In this document: positions 23,653 through 35,736 of the stretch, in pieces
How positions within the stretch are numbered: the stretch's first letter is position 1
Layout of the letters: each line of letters opens with the position of its first letter
Assembly (NCBI GenBank): GCA_963682175.1
Contig: OY821771.1
Coordinates: forward strand, 13,143,001-13,207,000
DNA: 64,000 nt
DNA from: Triglochin maritima
Taxonomy: Eukaryota > Streptophyta > Magnoliopsida > Alismatales > Juncaginaceae
Direction: 5' to 3'
Position numbers and translations under genes: made by a program
The notes under the pieces: model-generated
The model's input: the letters and a program-made list of their open reading frames with translations, nothing else
Database searches by the model: none
What the model was told of the DNA's origin: nothing

Positions 23653-25190
23653 TGATTGATCGTTTTATATTTAACCGCAAGTGCACGGCCGCGTTGAAGC
23701 GGTGGCAAATATGGGTCGTCCACTGGGAGGTGTGTCGACACTTGGTTTGTGCGAAGGCGAGAGGTAAAGAAAGGGAAGAAAGATTGGTTACACTAAACTA
23801 CACTAAGGTGCAAATGGAAATGGAAGAAAAGCAAGAAAACTAAACCCCAAAGGGGGTAGAGAAATAATGTGAACATAAAGAAGTGTGTGTATGTGTGTTC
23901 ATTAAGCTCCTCACAACATGTAGTGCATGAAATCATAAAACTACATCCAACTTTGCCTCCACATGAATTAAGATAAGACTACATCATTAAAAAATACAAG
24001 ACAATAATTGGAATGAAGCTACATGAACTCAAGTATAAAGACTATACCCTACTATGCCTCCACATGAATTAAGATAAGACTACATCATTAAAACATACAA
24101 GACATTAGCTAAGGTAAAGGCAACAAGAGCACATACACTACAAATTGTGTTTCTAATATTAACTTCATCCATATCCTAACCTTATCATTCCCCATAAAAT
24201 AGGTCCACTAATCAAAGCATAAGCTAAGCTTCATTCAAGAGCATTAGCATATCAAAGATAAGAGTGAAAACCCATTAGATGGTTATGGAAATCATATAAA
24301 GCTCAAGGGATAAAGATAACACACACTTAATACACTACATGATTATATCACATATTTCTCCACCCCCCAAATGGGGATGGAACTACTCACTACTCATTAC
24401 ACTAACTATATTAGCAAAAGAAAGCATAATACTGAAATGAAAGTTAACTAAGAAAGCAAGAAGTATTAAAGAAGCTTAAAAGGAAGGAAAGACTAAACAA
24501 ACATGCACAAATTAAACGACTAGATTAAAAGAAACTAGAAGAATTATTTTATTAACAAATGACTCACATTGAAGGTAGCATTCTTCTCCACCTTGAGTTT
24601 TTACTTCAAGGCTCACTCCTAAGTAGAGAGAATGTCACCAAGCAATGGGTAATTACAATGGAAGGTGAAGAGTTCTATTTATAAGCATGGAAAAAGCTAA
24701 TCGGGGACAATCCCCCGATGTGGGACTAAACCAATTCCAAAAATAGCCTAAACACATAATAATACAAGTCCAGGAGAAAGCTTAGCGGATCTGGGGCTAT
24801 ATGGACCGCCAATTGGCGGTCTATAAACTTCAGATCGAGTTGCTTTTGGTTGTGGGCTTTGCTTGATGGATTTGTTGGTCTTGGATGCATCTACTTGGTT
24901 TGTTGGAGCTCCGACCCGAATCGAATTGCCAAAATACTCCCCATGATGGTGTGGAGTTTCATGTTTTGCTCTTAGGTCTTTCGGTCTTACGATCAGGTCC
25001 TTCTCCATTGCATCTCAGTTCCTAGGTCTCATAATTAAGTCTTTTTTTCCTGCTTTTGGGTCCTTTCATCGCTCTTCTCTTCAAACCTATTTATTCCTGA
25101 AAACTAAACATAAAACTCGTAACATAGCATTGTTTAGGTGAAAGATAATGGATATAAGATACAAATATAAACATGAAATGATGCCAATCA
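23653..25190 (-). repeat. 5' LTR of the type A element
   Basis: It is 1538 bp with TGATTGGCAT...ATCAATCA ends on the minus strand. It pairs with 17841-19397. Differences are mostly single substitutions, about 30 by eye, plus the 21 bp indel near 24808. Confidence 0.9.
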
Positions 25191-26179
25191 GTCAGCCACG
25201 CAAGTCCCACCCAAGCCTTGATGTTCCCATGAGCGACTCGCCTCGGCCCAATCATGCTTCTCCCCTTCCCTGATTTCCCTTTCATACGTCTGAGGTCCAA
25301 CCACCACCGAAATCCAACTGCACCAGTCTGTCGTCACTTTGATCAAGGAGATCGAGTCCACCAGCCACTCTATACCCCAACCAAGGCCACCACCACCCAC
25401 CAAAGGTGCCTGATCGGAGTTGGTTGCACCTCACCGGAGCTCGCCAGAGCTCCGGCTCCCTGGCTGCCCACATCCAGCCACCTGCACGCGTTAACCCTAG
25501 TGCGCGCATGGTGAAGCTCGGTTGATGGTGTAATCGATTGCACCACCAGCCGACTTCGTGAAGTTCGGCCCTCCAGCCAACGCCCCCACCCAGTAAACTC
25601 GTCAAGGGCCTAAGGCATACTTGATGTTGCTAGAGAAGTAACCAGAGATCGTCGGAAAAAGGCACTGACAGCCTCCTAGTGCCGCACCAACAAGTCGCGC
25701 CTCCTCTTGCAACCATGTCGAATCTACTGCCTCGTCAGATCTGCTGACCACCAAGTCGCCGGAATGGAGAGAGAAGGTCTGGGGTGTGTGCGCAGGGAAG
25801 GGAGAAGGAGGTAGGGGACTGTCTATCTATGGGTCCATAGATAGAAGGAGGTAACCGACATCTAGGTGTAAACAACGTGTATTTTATATTTTGATAATAA
25901 TCAGGATTACGGTTATGATTTGGAGTATTATTTTGTAAATTAGCGAGTATTTATTGAATTTTACTTAAAAGAACTTCAATAGAAGATAATTATATTTCCC
26001 AAAATGTTTTGAAGATAATTATATTCCCAGACAATATTTGAATTCGATCAGAGTAAAGGTATCACGTACGTACTGTGGATTGTCAGATTGTCAAGATAAG
26101 GCATCACGAGCGTACTGTAGATTGTCAGATCGACATTATAAGTAAAAAAGTGGTAAAACATATCTCGACAAACATATCT
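25191..26179. other. Flank of the type A insertion, possible continuation of the Gypsy-like LTR
   Basis: GC-rich sequence to about 25860, then AT-rich. Several frames are open in the GC-rich part on both strands but none resembles a protein family, and their overlap suggests composition rather than coding. By position it continues the sequence interrupted at 17840. Confidence 0.35.
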
Positions 26180-26703
26180 AATCCAATGAACTCTAATTTG
26201 AGATACCGAGCGACATACTCCTCCTCCTCCTTTGACGATGCCTTCGACGAGCTTTGGAGGCAAGTAAGCACAAAAGCACTCGAAGAGCTTGAGCGTGGGG
26301 CGACTAGTAGGGCGATTCATGGGCGGAGTCGTGAGGCTCCAAGGCGACGGCGTGCTACGACCCAAAACCCCAATAGAGATCGGGAAGAAGGTTACCGTCG
26401 TCTTATTTCTGATTATTTTGCTGAAAATCTTGTGATGATCCTCGTATTTTCAGAAGAAGATTCAAAATGAGGGAGCATGTATTTCTGCGTATCACGGGTG
26501 CGGTTGAGAATTTTGACGTCTTCTTTCAACCAAGACCGAATGCGGCGGGTCGAATGAGCATATCGGGACTACAAAAAACCACTGCAACTTTGCGAATGTT
26601 TGCCTACGACGATGCCGTTAACGAGTACATACGCCTTAGTGAGGCAACGGCAATGATGGTTCTCCAGAAGTTCGTAGAAGGAGTCAACTTCGGTGACAAC
26701 TAA
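26180..26703 (+). pseudogene. N-terminal fragment of a PIF/Harbinger transposase
   Basis: The first part (to 26470) has a Ser/Asp-rich start, an Arg-rich block (RRRRATTQNPNRDREEGYRR) and LISDYFAEN. A second frame from 26467 reads REHVFLRITGAVENFDVFFQ, RPNAAGRMSISGLQKTTATL and RLSEATAMMVLQKF. These are the conserved N-terminal segments of plant PIF/Harbinger (ALP1/HARBI1-like) proteins. The two segments should be one frame, so at least one frameshift lies near 26430-26466, and the sequence stops at 26703 before the DDE region. An A-rich, then GC-rich tail follows to about 26930. Confidence 0.8.
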
Positions 26704-27467
26704 TCTCTCCTCCACATTATTTCGAGATCGATTTTGGAAAAAAATCTTTAAAAATTCTAAAGAAAATCAAAAAAATTAGAAAACATATTTTCAAAAAATA
26801 ATTTAAATTAATTTCAAAAAAATCAAAACAAAAAAAAATTCAAAAAAACGTGTTGAGCACATATAACCCGGACGACCGAGTCGTCGCCACCCGGCGAGGG
26901 GCGCATGGGACGACCCTCGTTAATTTGCTTGAACAGATACATTCTAAACTCTTATAAATTCATTTCTTCTTTATCCTTATTAATTATATTATAAAAAGTT
27001 CCTTAAATTCAACTGAACCACACGTGAATACAGAGAAGCATAGAATCCACAACGGCATGTTAATCAAATCCAATTACCTAAACTCAATAATTTTGGCATA
27101 TAAAACACATTCAAAAGTTACACATACCGAAGCGGCGTAGCCCACGGAAATTCAGAACTTAGAAGAATTATCAATTCGTGGTCCAGCACAAAAAACTCCG
27201 AAGAAATTAAAAACAAAACTAATTACTGGGTATGATAAAATTGATGTCAAATAAGATTGAGTTTTTGCTTCTAGGTGTTGTTTAACAACTCTTTAACAGC
27301 AAGTAATACCTTCAATGCAACTGTTTGGAACGTAACAATCTTTCCAACTTAGTGACTTACCCTGGCACCATACTAATAATATCCAATAGATTTTCTACTG
27401 TTTCGATGCAATGTAAAAATGGATAGCGATTTATCATGAATTCCAAACCAACATACACTTTCGTGGA
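26704..27467. other. AT-rich intergenic stretch
   Basis: Very A-rich to 26850, then a short GC-rich patch (26868-26920) that could be the remnant end of the Harbinger element, then ordinary intergenic DNA forming the 3' flank of the NHL gene. No gene seen. Confidence 0.5.
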
Positions 27468-28494
27468 TCAATAGTTGTGGTAGTGACAATCCTTCGTGAC
27501 ATTAACATGCACACCAACTCTCTTCTCCTCAAACCCAAACTCGCACGATACACTTGCATAAAATTTGGACTTGACCATCTCCCCTAAAACATGAGCCCTC
27601 CATCTCACAACAAACCCTAGCCTCATGTCCACCACTCCCTCCTCCTCAACCCCGTTGCCACCCCCGTAAAGAGGCACGAGCACCCCACCAACCGCGATCG
27701 TCACCACTTTGTTGGTCTTTCGGGATTGGTAGAATGGGACCATCTCACCTGAGGCAAGTGGAAGAGACATGTGGTGGATGGTGAGTGGGGTAGACAACAC
27801 GTGGACACCAAAGAAGGTCGCCGGATTATGAAAGGAGAGACGGACGGTGGAGTTGAGGGTGAGGAGTTTCGTGGGGACTCCGGTGAGGTCGGTTCCGGCT
27901 TGCACGTTAAAGCTCCATATAGTCATCTTCTGGATTGGGAAAGGAAAACGTTCGTTAAGTCTTGATAGTAATGAACATTAAAATATGAAAGAATCTATAG
28001 TAACATGGTTCCAAATTATAGTTCTTTGGTTCTATACCTACTACTGGAAAACAAGAAACCCTCATCATATAGACTAGCATGCTACAGAAAATGGAAGGAA
28101 TGGTCGATTAAAGGACACTTGTGATTTATAAAATGTTTGCACATTGAATGATCCCGCAGTTACTGATGCAAAATTGAATTTGAGCCCCACATTTCAAAAC
28201 CAACGAAGATACAAATGTGAAATGGAGGAACAGCCTGACTTTGAGACTTTCAGTACGTCTAAAGTAGGAAATGGCAAGTTTTTAAAGTGATGTTTTAAAT
28301 TGAATGATGAAAATTAAAGACAATTTACACAAATACTCCTACATTTCACTCTTATATGTAATGTAATGTGATATTTGAATGAATAGGAGAATAACAGAAA
28401 GGGCTTTTACAAAATGTCGGACTTATGAATGTAATGTTTCTAATGGAAAAGAGAATAATAGAAAAGACTCCACAAAATTCTTAGCTTACCATAC

Positions 28495-28525
<31 letters not shown>

Positions 28526-29973
28526 CATATATATACATATGTGTGTGTGTATACATACATATATATATATACATACATACATACATGTATATATAGATAT
28601 ACATACGTACATGTATATATGTGTGTATATGTGTGTGTGTATACACATTTCCGCACCATTTCGTTTAACTTATATATTTCGCAAGGGTTCAAGTTGATTG
28701 AAGATTGTGTTTTTTTTCCAAAACGCTGTTTGCTTCAATTTGTTCATGGTTGGCATACAAGTTTTTTGAGGGATGCTTTACAATTCAAATTTCCCCGCAG
28801 AGCATTGAATCAAATACATTTAGTTACTTTTAAAAGTAATGTATGATAAAGACAAGCAATTTCCCAAAAAAGAAAGATCACAAGACACAAGGAAAGTGGC
28901 AAATATCTGAATTTTTTTGATTGAACCCAGAAAAAAATTGTACCAAAACAAACTATCCTGATGAAAAGCCTAAGAAGATATCCAAAAGGAATCAAATCGA
29001 ATGATTTACTTTGAAATAAGCACAACAAAAAATGTACGAATATAAAATTTAAAACAAGCAAAGACCTTAAAAGCAAAGAGACAAAAACATAAACTTAAAA
29101 AACAGCGGAAACCGAAAAAAAGTAATTAAACCAACACAACCGAAACAAAACAAAGAAGAATCTCATTTCAAGATGAAAGCGAGCAAACAATAGCAAAAAA
29201 ACAAGCTGAAACAAACCTTGATGGCCAAGAGCTTGTTGTAAGATACAAAATATAACTTTTACACAATAATCGTAACTGATAAAAAAATGAGAAAATACAA
29301 AATGACACGATAAAACCAAAGCAAGCTGACACAAACCTTGTCAGAAAACTGTCTTAAACAAATATGCATAAATCACAGCAAAGAGGCGAAGGGGGAAAAA
29401 AGCTGAAGAACCAGGTAAAACGAAAACATCACCGGTCAATAAAAACACTTTTTTTAAAAGGCAAACTAAAACGATGAAAACTAAAAATACAATATTTACT
29501 TAAGGGGAAAATACCATTGGTCAAGAAATCAAAATAGAAAGACAGACTAGCAATGCATGGTAATTAAACACATTCAACACTCCAAAAAAAAGTTAACAAA
29601 CCTTGATCACCACCTTGGGCCTAAAAGCCTTACTGACCGACCACAGAATCCCCGCAAACACCAAAAACAACACCACGAACCCAACAAGGAACCAAGCCAC
29701 ATAGCACCTGGGATCAACCCCACCTCCGACCACCTCCTCCTCCGACTCATCCTCCTCCGCCTCCTCCCCGACCTTCTTCCACCCGTAGAGGCCCCCGACA
29801 GTGGAATAGTGGAGGTGGTGGGAAGGGGAGGTGGCGGGGGTGGAGTTGAGGGAGTAGGCGTGGTTGAGGTGCGGGTCGGAGGGGCTCATCACGTAGTAGA
29901 TGGGCCGGCGCGGGGACCTTGAAGGGGATGACGCTGCCGGGGAGGTCACGTCGGAGTCGGACTTTCGGTGCAT
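27468..29973 (-). CDS. NDR1/HIN1-like (NHL) LEA-2 domain membrane protein
   Basis: Two exons on the minus strand, 29973-29602 and 27929-27468, give 277 residues. The donor follows GTGATCAAG with GTTTGT and the acceptor is CCAATCCAG; both ends are phase 0. The N-terminus (about 1-89) is Ser/Pro-rich and cytosolic in this family, with [14 protein letters not shown] at 19-32. Residues 90-112 ([20 protein letters not shown]) form a membrane segment. The second exon is the LEA-2 domain: [30 protein letters not shown] and FYQSRK. This fits the plant group around Arabidopsis At1g45688/At5g42860, single-pass plasma-membrane proteins of poorly known function. No disruption is visible; it is the only clear host gene here. 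Its 1.67 kb intron contains a large TA/CA microsatellite. Confidence 0.88.
28493..28655. repeat. TA/TACA/TG microsatellite in the NHL intron
   Basis: Mixed (TA)n, (CATA)n and (TG)n runs over about 160 bp. It keeps frames open on both strands, giving Tyr/Ile/His-rich artefact ORFs. It lies inside the intron 27930-29601. Confidence 0.9.
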
Positions 29974-30076
29974 GCTTGGAAGGGGTGGGAAGTGAAGTGA
30001 CTGTGGAGGAGTTGGAGTTTTGGTTATGGTGGTGGGTTCTTGGGTTTGTTGCTATTTTGATGTTGTGACATGTGAC

Positions 30077-30099
30077 AAATATACCCTCAAATATATTTT
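30077..30099 (-). promoter_or_regulatory. Candidate TATA region of the NHL gene
   Basis: On the minus strand AAATATATTTGAGGGTATAT lies about 105-125 bases upstream of the ATG at 29973. The position and sequence fit a plant TATA box with a roughly 80 base leader. Nothing else supports it. Confidence 0.3.
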
Positions 30100-30342
30100 T
30101 GTAACTGAATTGCATTTAAACCGCTTAAATCGTAATTGTGAATTACAATTTTTTTTCTTTTCTCATTTCTTGTTACGTGTCTTTTCGTGACTTTCCTGTC
30201 ACCACTCTTTTTCAAATTTCCCTAATAATCTTCAAGAAAAATGTCTCGAAGATCAGGAAATGAATTAGCAGACGCCCCAGTGTACTCGAATCTCGTAAAA
30301 AAACTTATTTAAATTAAATTTTAAAAAAAAATGCGAATGAGG

Positions 30343-30427
30343 TGGGCAGCTCCCGCGGACGCCCACCTTATGGGGGGCGTGGGAGCCGCCCCCACCCTGG
30401 GGGGAGGCGTCTCCAGAGGACGCCCCT
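30343..30427. repeat. GC-rich hairpin-prone block at the left of the PMD/OTU MULE
   Basis: Alternating GGGGGGCGT, GCCGCCCCC, GGAGGCGTC and GGACGCCCCTCC segments that can pair with one another, in otherwise AT-rich sequence. It resembles the block at 35571-35736 in composition and in its GGCGTC/GACGCC words. Confidence 0.65.
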
Positions 30428-30856
30428 CCCATTTTATTTTTTTATAAGTAATAATTAGTATTAATTGATAATTAGTTAAAAATAATTAATAAATTTGTTA
30501 ATTTAAATGCTTAAATTCATTTAACAACATTTTATTTCTAAAATTTAATTAATAGTCATCCGGTTACCATGAAGGAAGAGGAAAATTCATACCTTTACGC
30601 GTTATACATGCTTACGAAGATGATTCAGCACATCGTCATCCACGTAGACGGAGTATATTTGCTTCGGTTAGGAGGGAAAGTGATAGTTTACGTCGTCGTC
30701 AGACACGTGAGAATTCCTTCGGTGACGAGGACGATTCGGATGAGGTGGAGAGTGACGACGAGAGTGACGATGGGGTCGGTATGGGTTGGAGCGGCAGGAG
30801 GAGGTGAGGTAGCAGTATGGTAGAGTACGGTGGCGACATGATAGTTCTTCTGCTGA

Positions 30857-32579
30857 GTGGGTCATTCAGAAGGGTACGGTGGTAGGTTTGTGACCGGTGA
30901 GTCGAGTTCGTGCACTGCAGATGCCCGAGCTCAGAAGAAGAAGAGGGGTGAGGACGATTCTTGGATGATGAATGGTGTGATGCCCGGTGGTCCTTTAGAT
31001 AGCAGCGTCATTCCGAGTTTCGGAGGCCACATCGCCAGACGCATTTGGAAGGGCGAGGATCGAAAGGTTCTAAAGTGTCATAATCGGCAGAGAGGATGTA
31101 CTACATTGCAGGGTGGCGTTCAGTTTTGAGCGATGATATCACGGGGAGCATTGCTGATAGCGGATTGGGTCACTTGCCTTACAGCATGTTCCCCTTCTTG
31201 GACATGTCGTTGATTTCTGCGTTTGTGGAGCGGTGGCAGCCTGACATCAACTCCTTCAACTTGCCTTTCAGAGAGATGACGATCAAGTTGCATGACGTCT
31301 TCCAGATTCTGCACATTCCTATTGAGGGGAGTATGGTCAGTGCTCAGGCATCGACGCCTGAGCTGAAGAGTTATGTATCAGAGTTGATCGGGGTGAGCGT
31401 CGATGGTCTTGGGAGGGATAGCCCATTTTGGAGTGGCGGTGGTGTTAGCATCGACGTTGTTGACGACTTCTACAGAGGGGGACAACCACCGCGGACTAAG
31501 GATACGCAGTTGAGTGTCTACCTGTTCTTATTGCTCGGATGTGTCTTGTTTGTCGACAAGAGCGGTTGCAGAGTCAGACCGCGCGACTATAGGAGGCTAG
31601 AGACCCAAATTCCATTGGTGAGTACTCATGGAGGTCGGCGACGTTGGCATACTTCTATCGCCAGTTGGGGATAGCGAGTCGTGCTGAATGTTCTAGTATT
31701 ACAGGTTGTCTTACGCTACTGCAGGCTTGGATATATGAGTACTTTCCTCCTTTCCGCCCACATTGGGAACGGAAAATCATTGAAGATGTCATCCTCATTT
31801 GCATATGTGAGTTGTCCGGACCGAGGATAGGAGCGAGGGGCGACTCCATTCCATTCGTAGATGGCTAGATCAGATGACTGCATTGCAGGTATAAAACTCT
31901 ATACCACTCACATTTATTTAAATTTTATTTTTATTAACGTGTAAATATTTAGGTGGAGTAGTTGTCTTATGGTCTTGAGCCTGTTGCGGCTGTGCCGAAG
32001 ACTTTATTGATGGGCGTTATTTGTTATCGGGTCTTGCGTCAGTTAGGGTACGTTCAGGTTATCCTACTTGACATCCCGACGCCAGAGCATGCAGTCCGGT
32101 CTGCGATTACGACGACGTATGACGTCAAGTACAACGTTGTGATGACGGAATCGATTTGGAGGATATTTCCAAGAGGAGACCGACTTCACCTTGAAGATCT
32201 CACACGTAGTCGCAACCCCTCTGCTTGTCACGCAGATTATTTGGATTGGTTCAGTAGGTGCTCACATCCAGTTCTCGTGCGCGGGACCGCCCCGAGACCT
32301 GAGAGACCACTAGATAAGACATGTGGCGATGCGGTAAGTTTTTCTAAATTATTTTTAATTTGTAATGTATATTTTGTTTTTATTGTTAATGTACACTAAT
32401 TTTTATGTTATATATAGTGGATGAGTAGGACAATACGGGTTGCGCAGCCGTTCATGACTCACAGGGACCTAATGCCGAACGAGACCACGAGATCTGCATG
32501 TATAGATTGGGATGACCTCATACATGAGTGGAACAGTCAGTTAGGCATTTCTGACCATGATTCGGATGATGAGTTGTAG
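30857..32579 (+). pseudogene. Plant mobile domain (MAIN/MAIL1-like) gene, broken
   Basis: Successive plus-strand frames give the hallmarks of the plant mobile domain: GGPLDSSVIPSFGGHIARRI, then LISAFVERWQPDINSF and MTIKLHDVFQILHIPI, then LSVYLFLLLGCVLFVDKSG, then LTLLQAWIYEYFPPFRP, then YRVLRQLGYVQ and a C-terminal acidic tail ending DSDDEL at 32579. Introns are recognisable at 31889-31952 and 32334-32417 with GT...AG ends. The reading frame is broken near 31100-31125, 31640 and 31855. A TAG at 31959-31961 stands where a Trp codon would fit. The preceding 300 bp encode an Arg/Asp-rich segment. PMD proteins in plants occur both as silencing-related host proteins and as passengers of transposons; this copy belongs to the second kind. 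Confidence 0.82.
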
Positions 32580-32913
32580 TGGGCTTTTACATTATTTATT
32601 TTATTTTATTATATGTTGAACTATTACTACATGTATTTGTATTTGCTTATCTGTTGTACTCGTATTATTTATTTGTGACGAACATATCTTCTCCCTATTC
32701 GTTTATCTGTTGTACTTTTATTATTTATTTCTCGCGAGCATATCTTGGCCCTGTTTGGTATATGTAATATAATTTAAATTTAAAATACACGATATAATCG
32801 CGAACAGATTATACATTAAAAATACAATAATTTAACAAATACATTACAAATTACAATCAAAATGTATTGCGTAATCGATCCCAATACGCTCTCCTACTTT
32901 CGTACTCTACTTC

Positions 32914-35520
32914 TCATCCAGCAACACTCTCATCTTGCATTTGAAACCACAGGGTTGCTATAGGAGCTACTGGGAATCCCTCAGCTAATTCTAAGCGAAT
33001 GAAATGTCTGTAACTCCCTAAATAAGCAATAATCAACTCTCTGCATGACTTCGTCGTGGTAGACGGACTCTCCCAAGGTAGCACTGTAATACACGGGTAC
33101 AATGAACTATATGTTCCCACTGAGAAATACATAACTACACACTTGTAAATATTGGCAATCGGGAACAAGTCGCATCAAATCTCCATATAGTGATCCTCAC
33201 CACAAGGTCCTCCACCCCAATCAATTCGCTTACGAACTTGTATCACACCGTCATAATAAATGTGCTCATAAATGGGATGTGTCTCTATCTCATTAGAAAT
33301 CGCACGACGGGCGTAAAACCAATTGTCTTGACCACCATGGAAAACATGGGCAACATCGAAATCCACAGTTTCCATCAGCACGTACATCATTCCACATCTC
33401 CAGAAATGGTAAGATGATTCCTGGCACTCTATCAACATATGGGAAGTTATCGACGTCAATCCGTCCAGACACTACAAGATGAAAAACAACAATGTTATAT
33501 AATAATTGCAAGAACATGTTTACTGAAGAAAACAAACAACGAAGAAATAATAATAATAATAATAAGAATAATAATAACAAACATATCGTCATACCAAACC
33601 TTGTACTCATGTTTACGGTCGATCGAAACGAACTAGAAGATCGACCACGACCCCTGCTCCGACAGCTAGAAGATGACCACAACTTCGCTCAACAAACTCA
33701 AAGCCACTCGGGTGCCGATGTGTCAACTTTCCCTTGGTCGGCCTCATACCTTAGTATTTTTGCGGGCTCTACATAATTCGATTGATCGGGGTGTAACTGC
33801 GCGTATAAAATACGAGAGGTACTACGAATTACTGCAGGATCGCTCCCCGAAATCTCATTAATGAGGTTCCAAAAATGCTCGACGTCTTGTGATGACTTAT
33901 CCACAAACTCTGGCATCTAGACTCCTTCTCCAATGACAAGTGTTTTCCAGAATGGATGAATTTGCTCTAAATAAATTTATTTGCCTGACTCAATACAACC
34001 ATGCATGTACATGCACAAGGAATACCATGTGATGTCAGAAAGCGCAGCGACAGCAATATTCAACTTGATTGCTTAAGCCCTGCATTATCTGGAACTCCTC
34101 ACACAATAACGACAAGCGGTGAAGCGAAATTCGACCATTTATATATTGATACAAAACATTTCTGTAGTTAGTCTAATTTCCACTTCTCGACTCTTTAACA
34201 AAGTTTCAAATATTCGTCAGCTGCATTTAAATAGCCACGTTGACGCGGTCGAAAAGAGTGTCCAGGGTTGCAGTCGATGTAGTTATCCACTCTTTCAGAG
34301 CCGAATGAGCGCTTTCGACCCTACAGTTTGTAGTGTTGCCGAAATGAAGGACTTTGTTTGTCCAATTCAATACAAACTTTTCTTTATGCACTAACCACGT
34401 ATCTTCCAGATACTTCGTGATAGCTGGCCAATAATGAAAAGAATCTTTCAGATTACGGACAACTCTATCGTACTCGGTTTCTGAAGTAGAAAGCATGACT
34501 TTCCTCCACTTTCCACACTTCAAATTCTCTGCAAACTGTTTGTTCTTGCCGAATGCATGATATGTGTAGTTGTATACATATTTGTTGATATGCCAGGTGC
34601 AAAGTAAATGAGCAGACTCAGGAAAAACCTCTCTCACTGGTTGCATAAGCCCTAACTCTCAGTCCGTTATTATTGCATTCGGGCTGACAGTATCCTATAA
34701 CAGATCTCGCAACTTCTCCAATACCCACTGGTAACTAGACTTTGTCTCATCCTTCAAAATCGCTTGACCGACAAGAAAGTTCATGTTTGTTGGTGTCACC
34801 CCAACCATCTCGAACAAAGGCATCTTGTACTTTTTCGTTTTATACGTCGAATCCGTGCATATTACAAAATGATATGTGCGCAACAACTGAACTCACGTCG
34901 GATGTGCCAAAAATGTGTGAGTGATGACATTAGTTTCTTCATCCGCCATAATCCAATGTAAGTACTGATACTACACTGATTGGTGCAGAAACTGCTAAGC
35001 GGAATTTCTGTCTTCAGATTTTGTCATCCTCATGTACTCTCTGAAATTATAAATGTGCCTCTGATTGAGATTATCCTCCAAGAATTTCTCATTTACCGTC
35101 AATAAGATGTTACGTGGTTTCGCTTGTACCTCAGTCATATCATGAACAATTTTATTGGCTCCATGACTTAGACCGCAAATATGTCGGTGACCCTCTGGAT
35201 AAACTGCAAGTTTGTGGTTGTGCTGACCATGACTGTCGCTCGACCACCTTTATCAAAAAATGACAATCGTAACCCTTTCATTTCGTGTTCTTCCGTGCTG
35301 CAATATCTATATCCCAGGAACCCATTTCATTTCTGTGATCGCATCTTAAATAACGATCCATCTGATTATCTGCATGTGATTTATAGGATGATAATACCAA
35401 AAAAACCCAGCTCCGATGGCAATTTGTTTCTCTTATTTATTCGCATCATCGATTGTTGGAAATACTTGTGTACTTACAAAAAGCTCACTGTAATCTAATC
35501 CATCACCACCGAAATCTTGC
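32914..35520 (-). pseudogene. MULE transposase with C-terminal OTU peptidase domain, broken
   Basis: From the N-terminal side, minus strand: VQAKPRNILLTVNEKFLEDN and IYNFREYMRM (about 35150-35020), then TDSTYKTKKYKMP with the first DDE acid (34800-34860), then NAIITD with the second (near 34670), then FPESAHLLCTWHINKYV, then RVESAHSALKEW with the Glu (near 34300). A partly decayed zinc-finger zone follows, then the OTU domain: NDVRADGNCGFR with the catalytic Asp-Gly-Asn-Cys (Cys near 33366) and YRHFIRLELAEGFPVAPIA with the partner His (near 33005). Fusion of MULE transposase to OTU is a known plant arrangement. Several stops and frameshifts (for example just after GNCGFR and around 34950-35000) make it inactive. 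Confidence 0.82.
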
Positions 35521-35570
35521 AACGGAACCTAAAATAATTTAAAATAACACAACATTAAAAAATGGCGTCT

Positions 35571-35736
35571 GGCTAGGACCCCCCCCCCCCAACGGGGGGC
35601 GTCCTAGACAGATGCCCCCACCATGCGGTCGTTGTCTGGGTAAAACGTCGCCCCAACGGGGGGCGTACTGGCTAGGACCCCCAACTTGGGGGCATCCTAG
35701 CCAGTTTTGGGGGCAGCGGCTTACATAGACGCCCAG
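35571..35736. repeat. GC-rich inverted motifs at the right of the PMD/OTU MULE
   Basis: GGCTAGGACCCCC and GGGGGCATCCTAGCCAG pair as an imperfect inverted repeat, with further GGGGGGCGT blocks and a C-run at 35580-35592. The block lies upstream of the transposase start, in the position of a subterminal promoter region. Confidence 0.6.

Larger units (their letters stand above)
17841..25190 (-). mobile_element. Type A non-autonomous LTR retrotransposon with gag only (TR-GAG-like)
   Basis: This is a 7.35 kb element on the minus strand. Its 5' LTR is 23653-25190 and its 3' LTR 17841-19397, about 98% identical by eye apart from a 21 bp indel. Flanking pentamers are GTTAG (17836-17840) and GTCAG (25191-25195), 4 of 5 alike. 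The primer site next to the 5' LTR matches the 3' end of plant tRNA-Asp, as in Athila elements. The only substantial frame is a gag-like one with a CCHC knuckle; I find no protease, reverse transcriptase, RNase H or integrase motifs in the 4.25 kb interior. Gag-only elements of this kind are known as TR-GAGs and would need enzymes supplied in trans. High LTR identity indicates recent insertion. Confidence 0.88.

Noticed and set aside
25254..25605. Frames of 86-107 codons in GC-rich sequence
   Set aside because: Frames are open on both strands at once without family motifs, as expected from base composition in LTR-like sequence.
28379..28846. Tyr/Ile/His-rich frames in both directions
   Set aside because: They are translation of the TA/CA microsatellite in the NHL intron.
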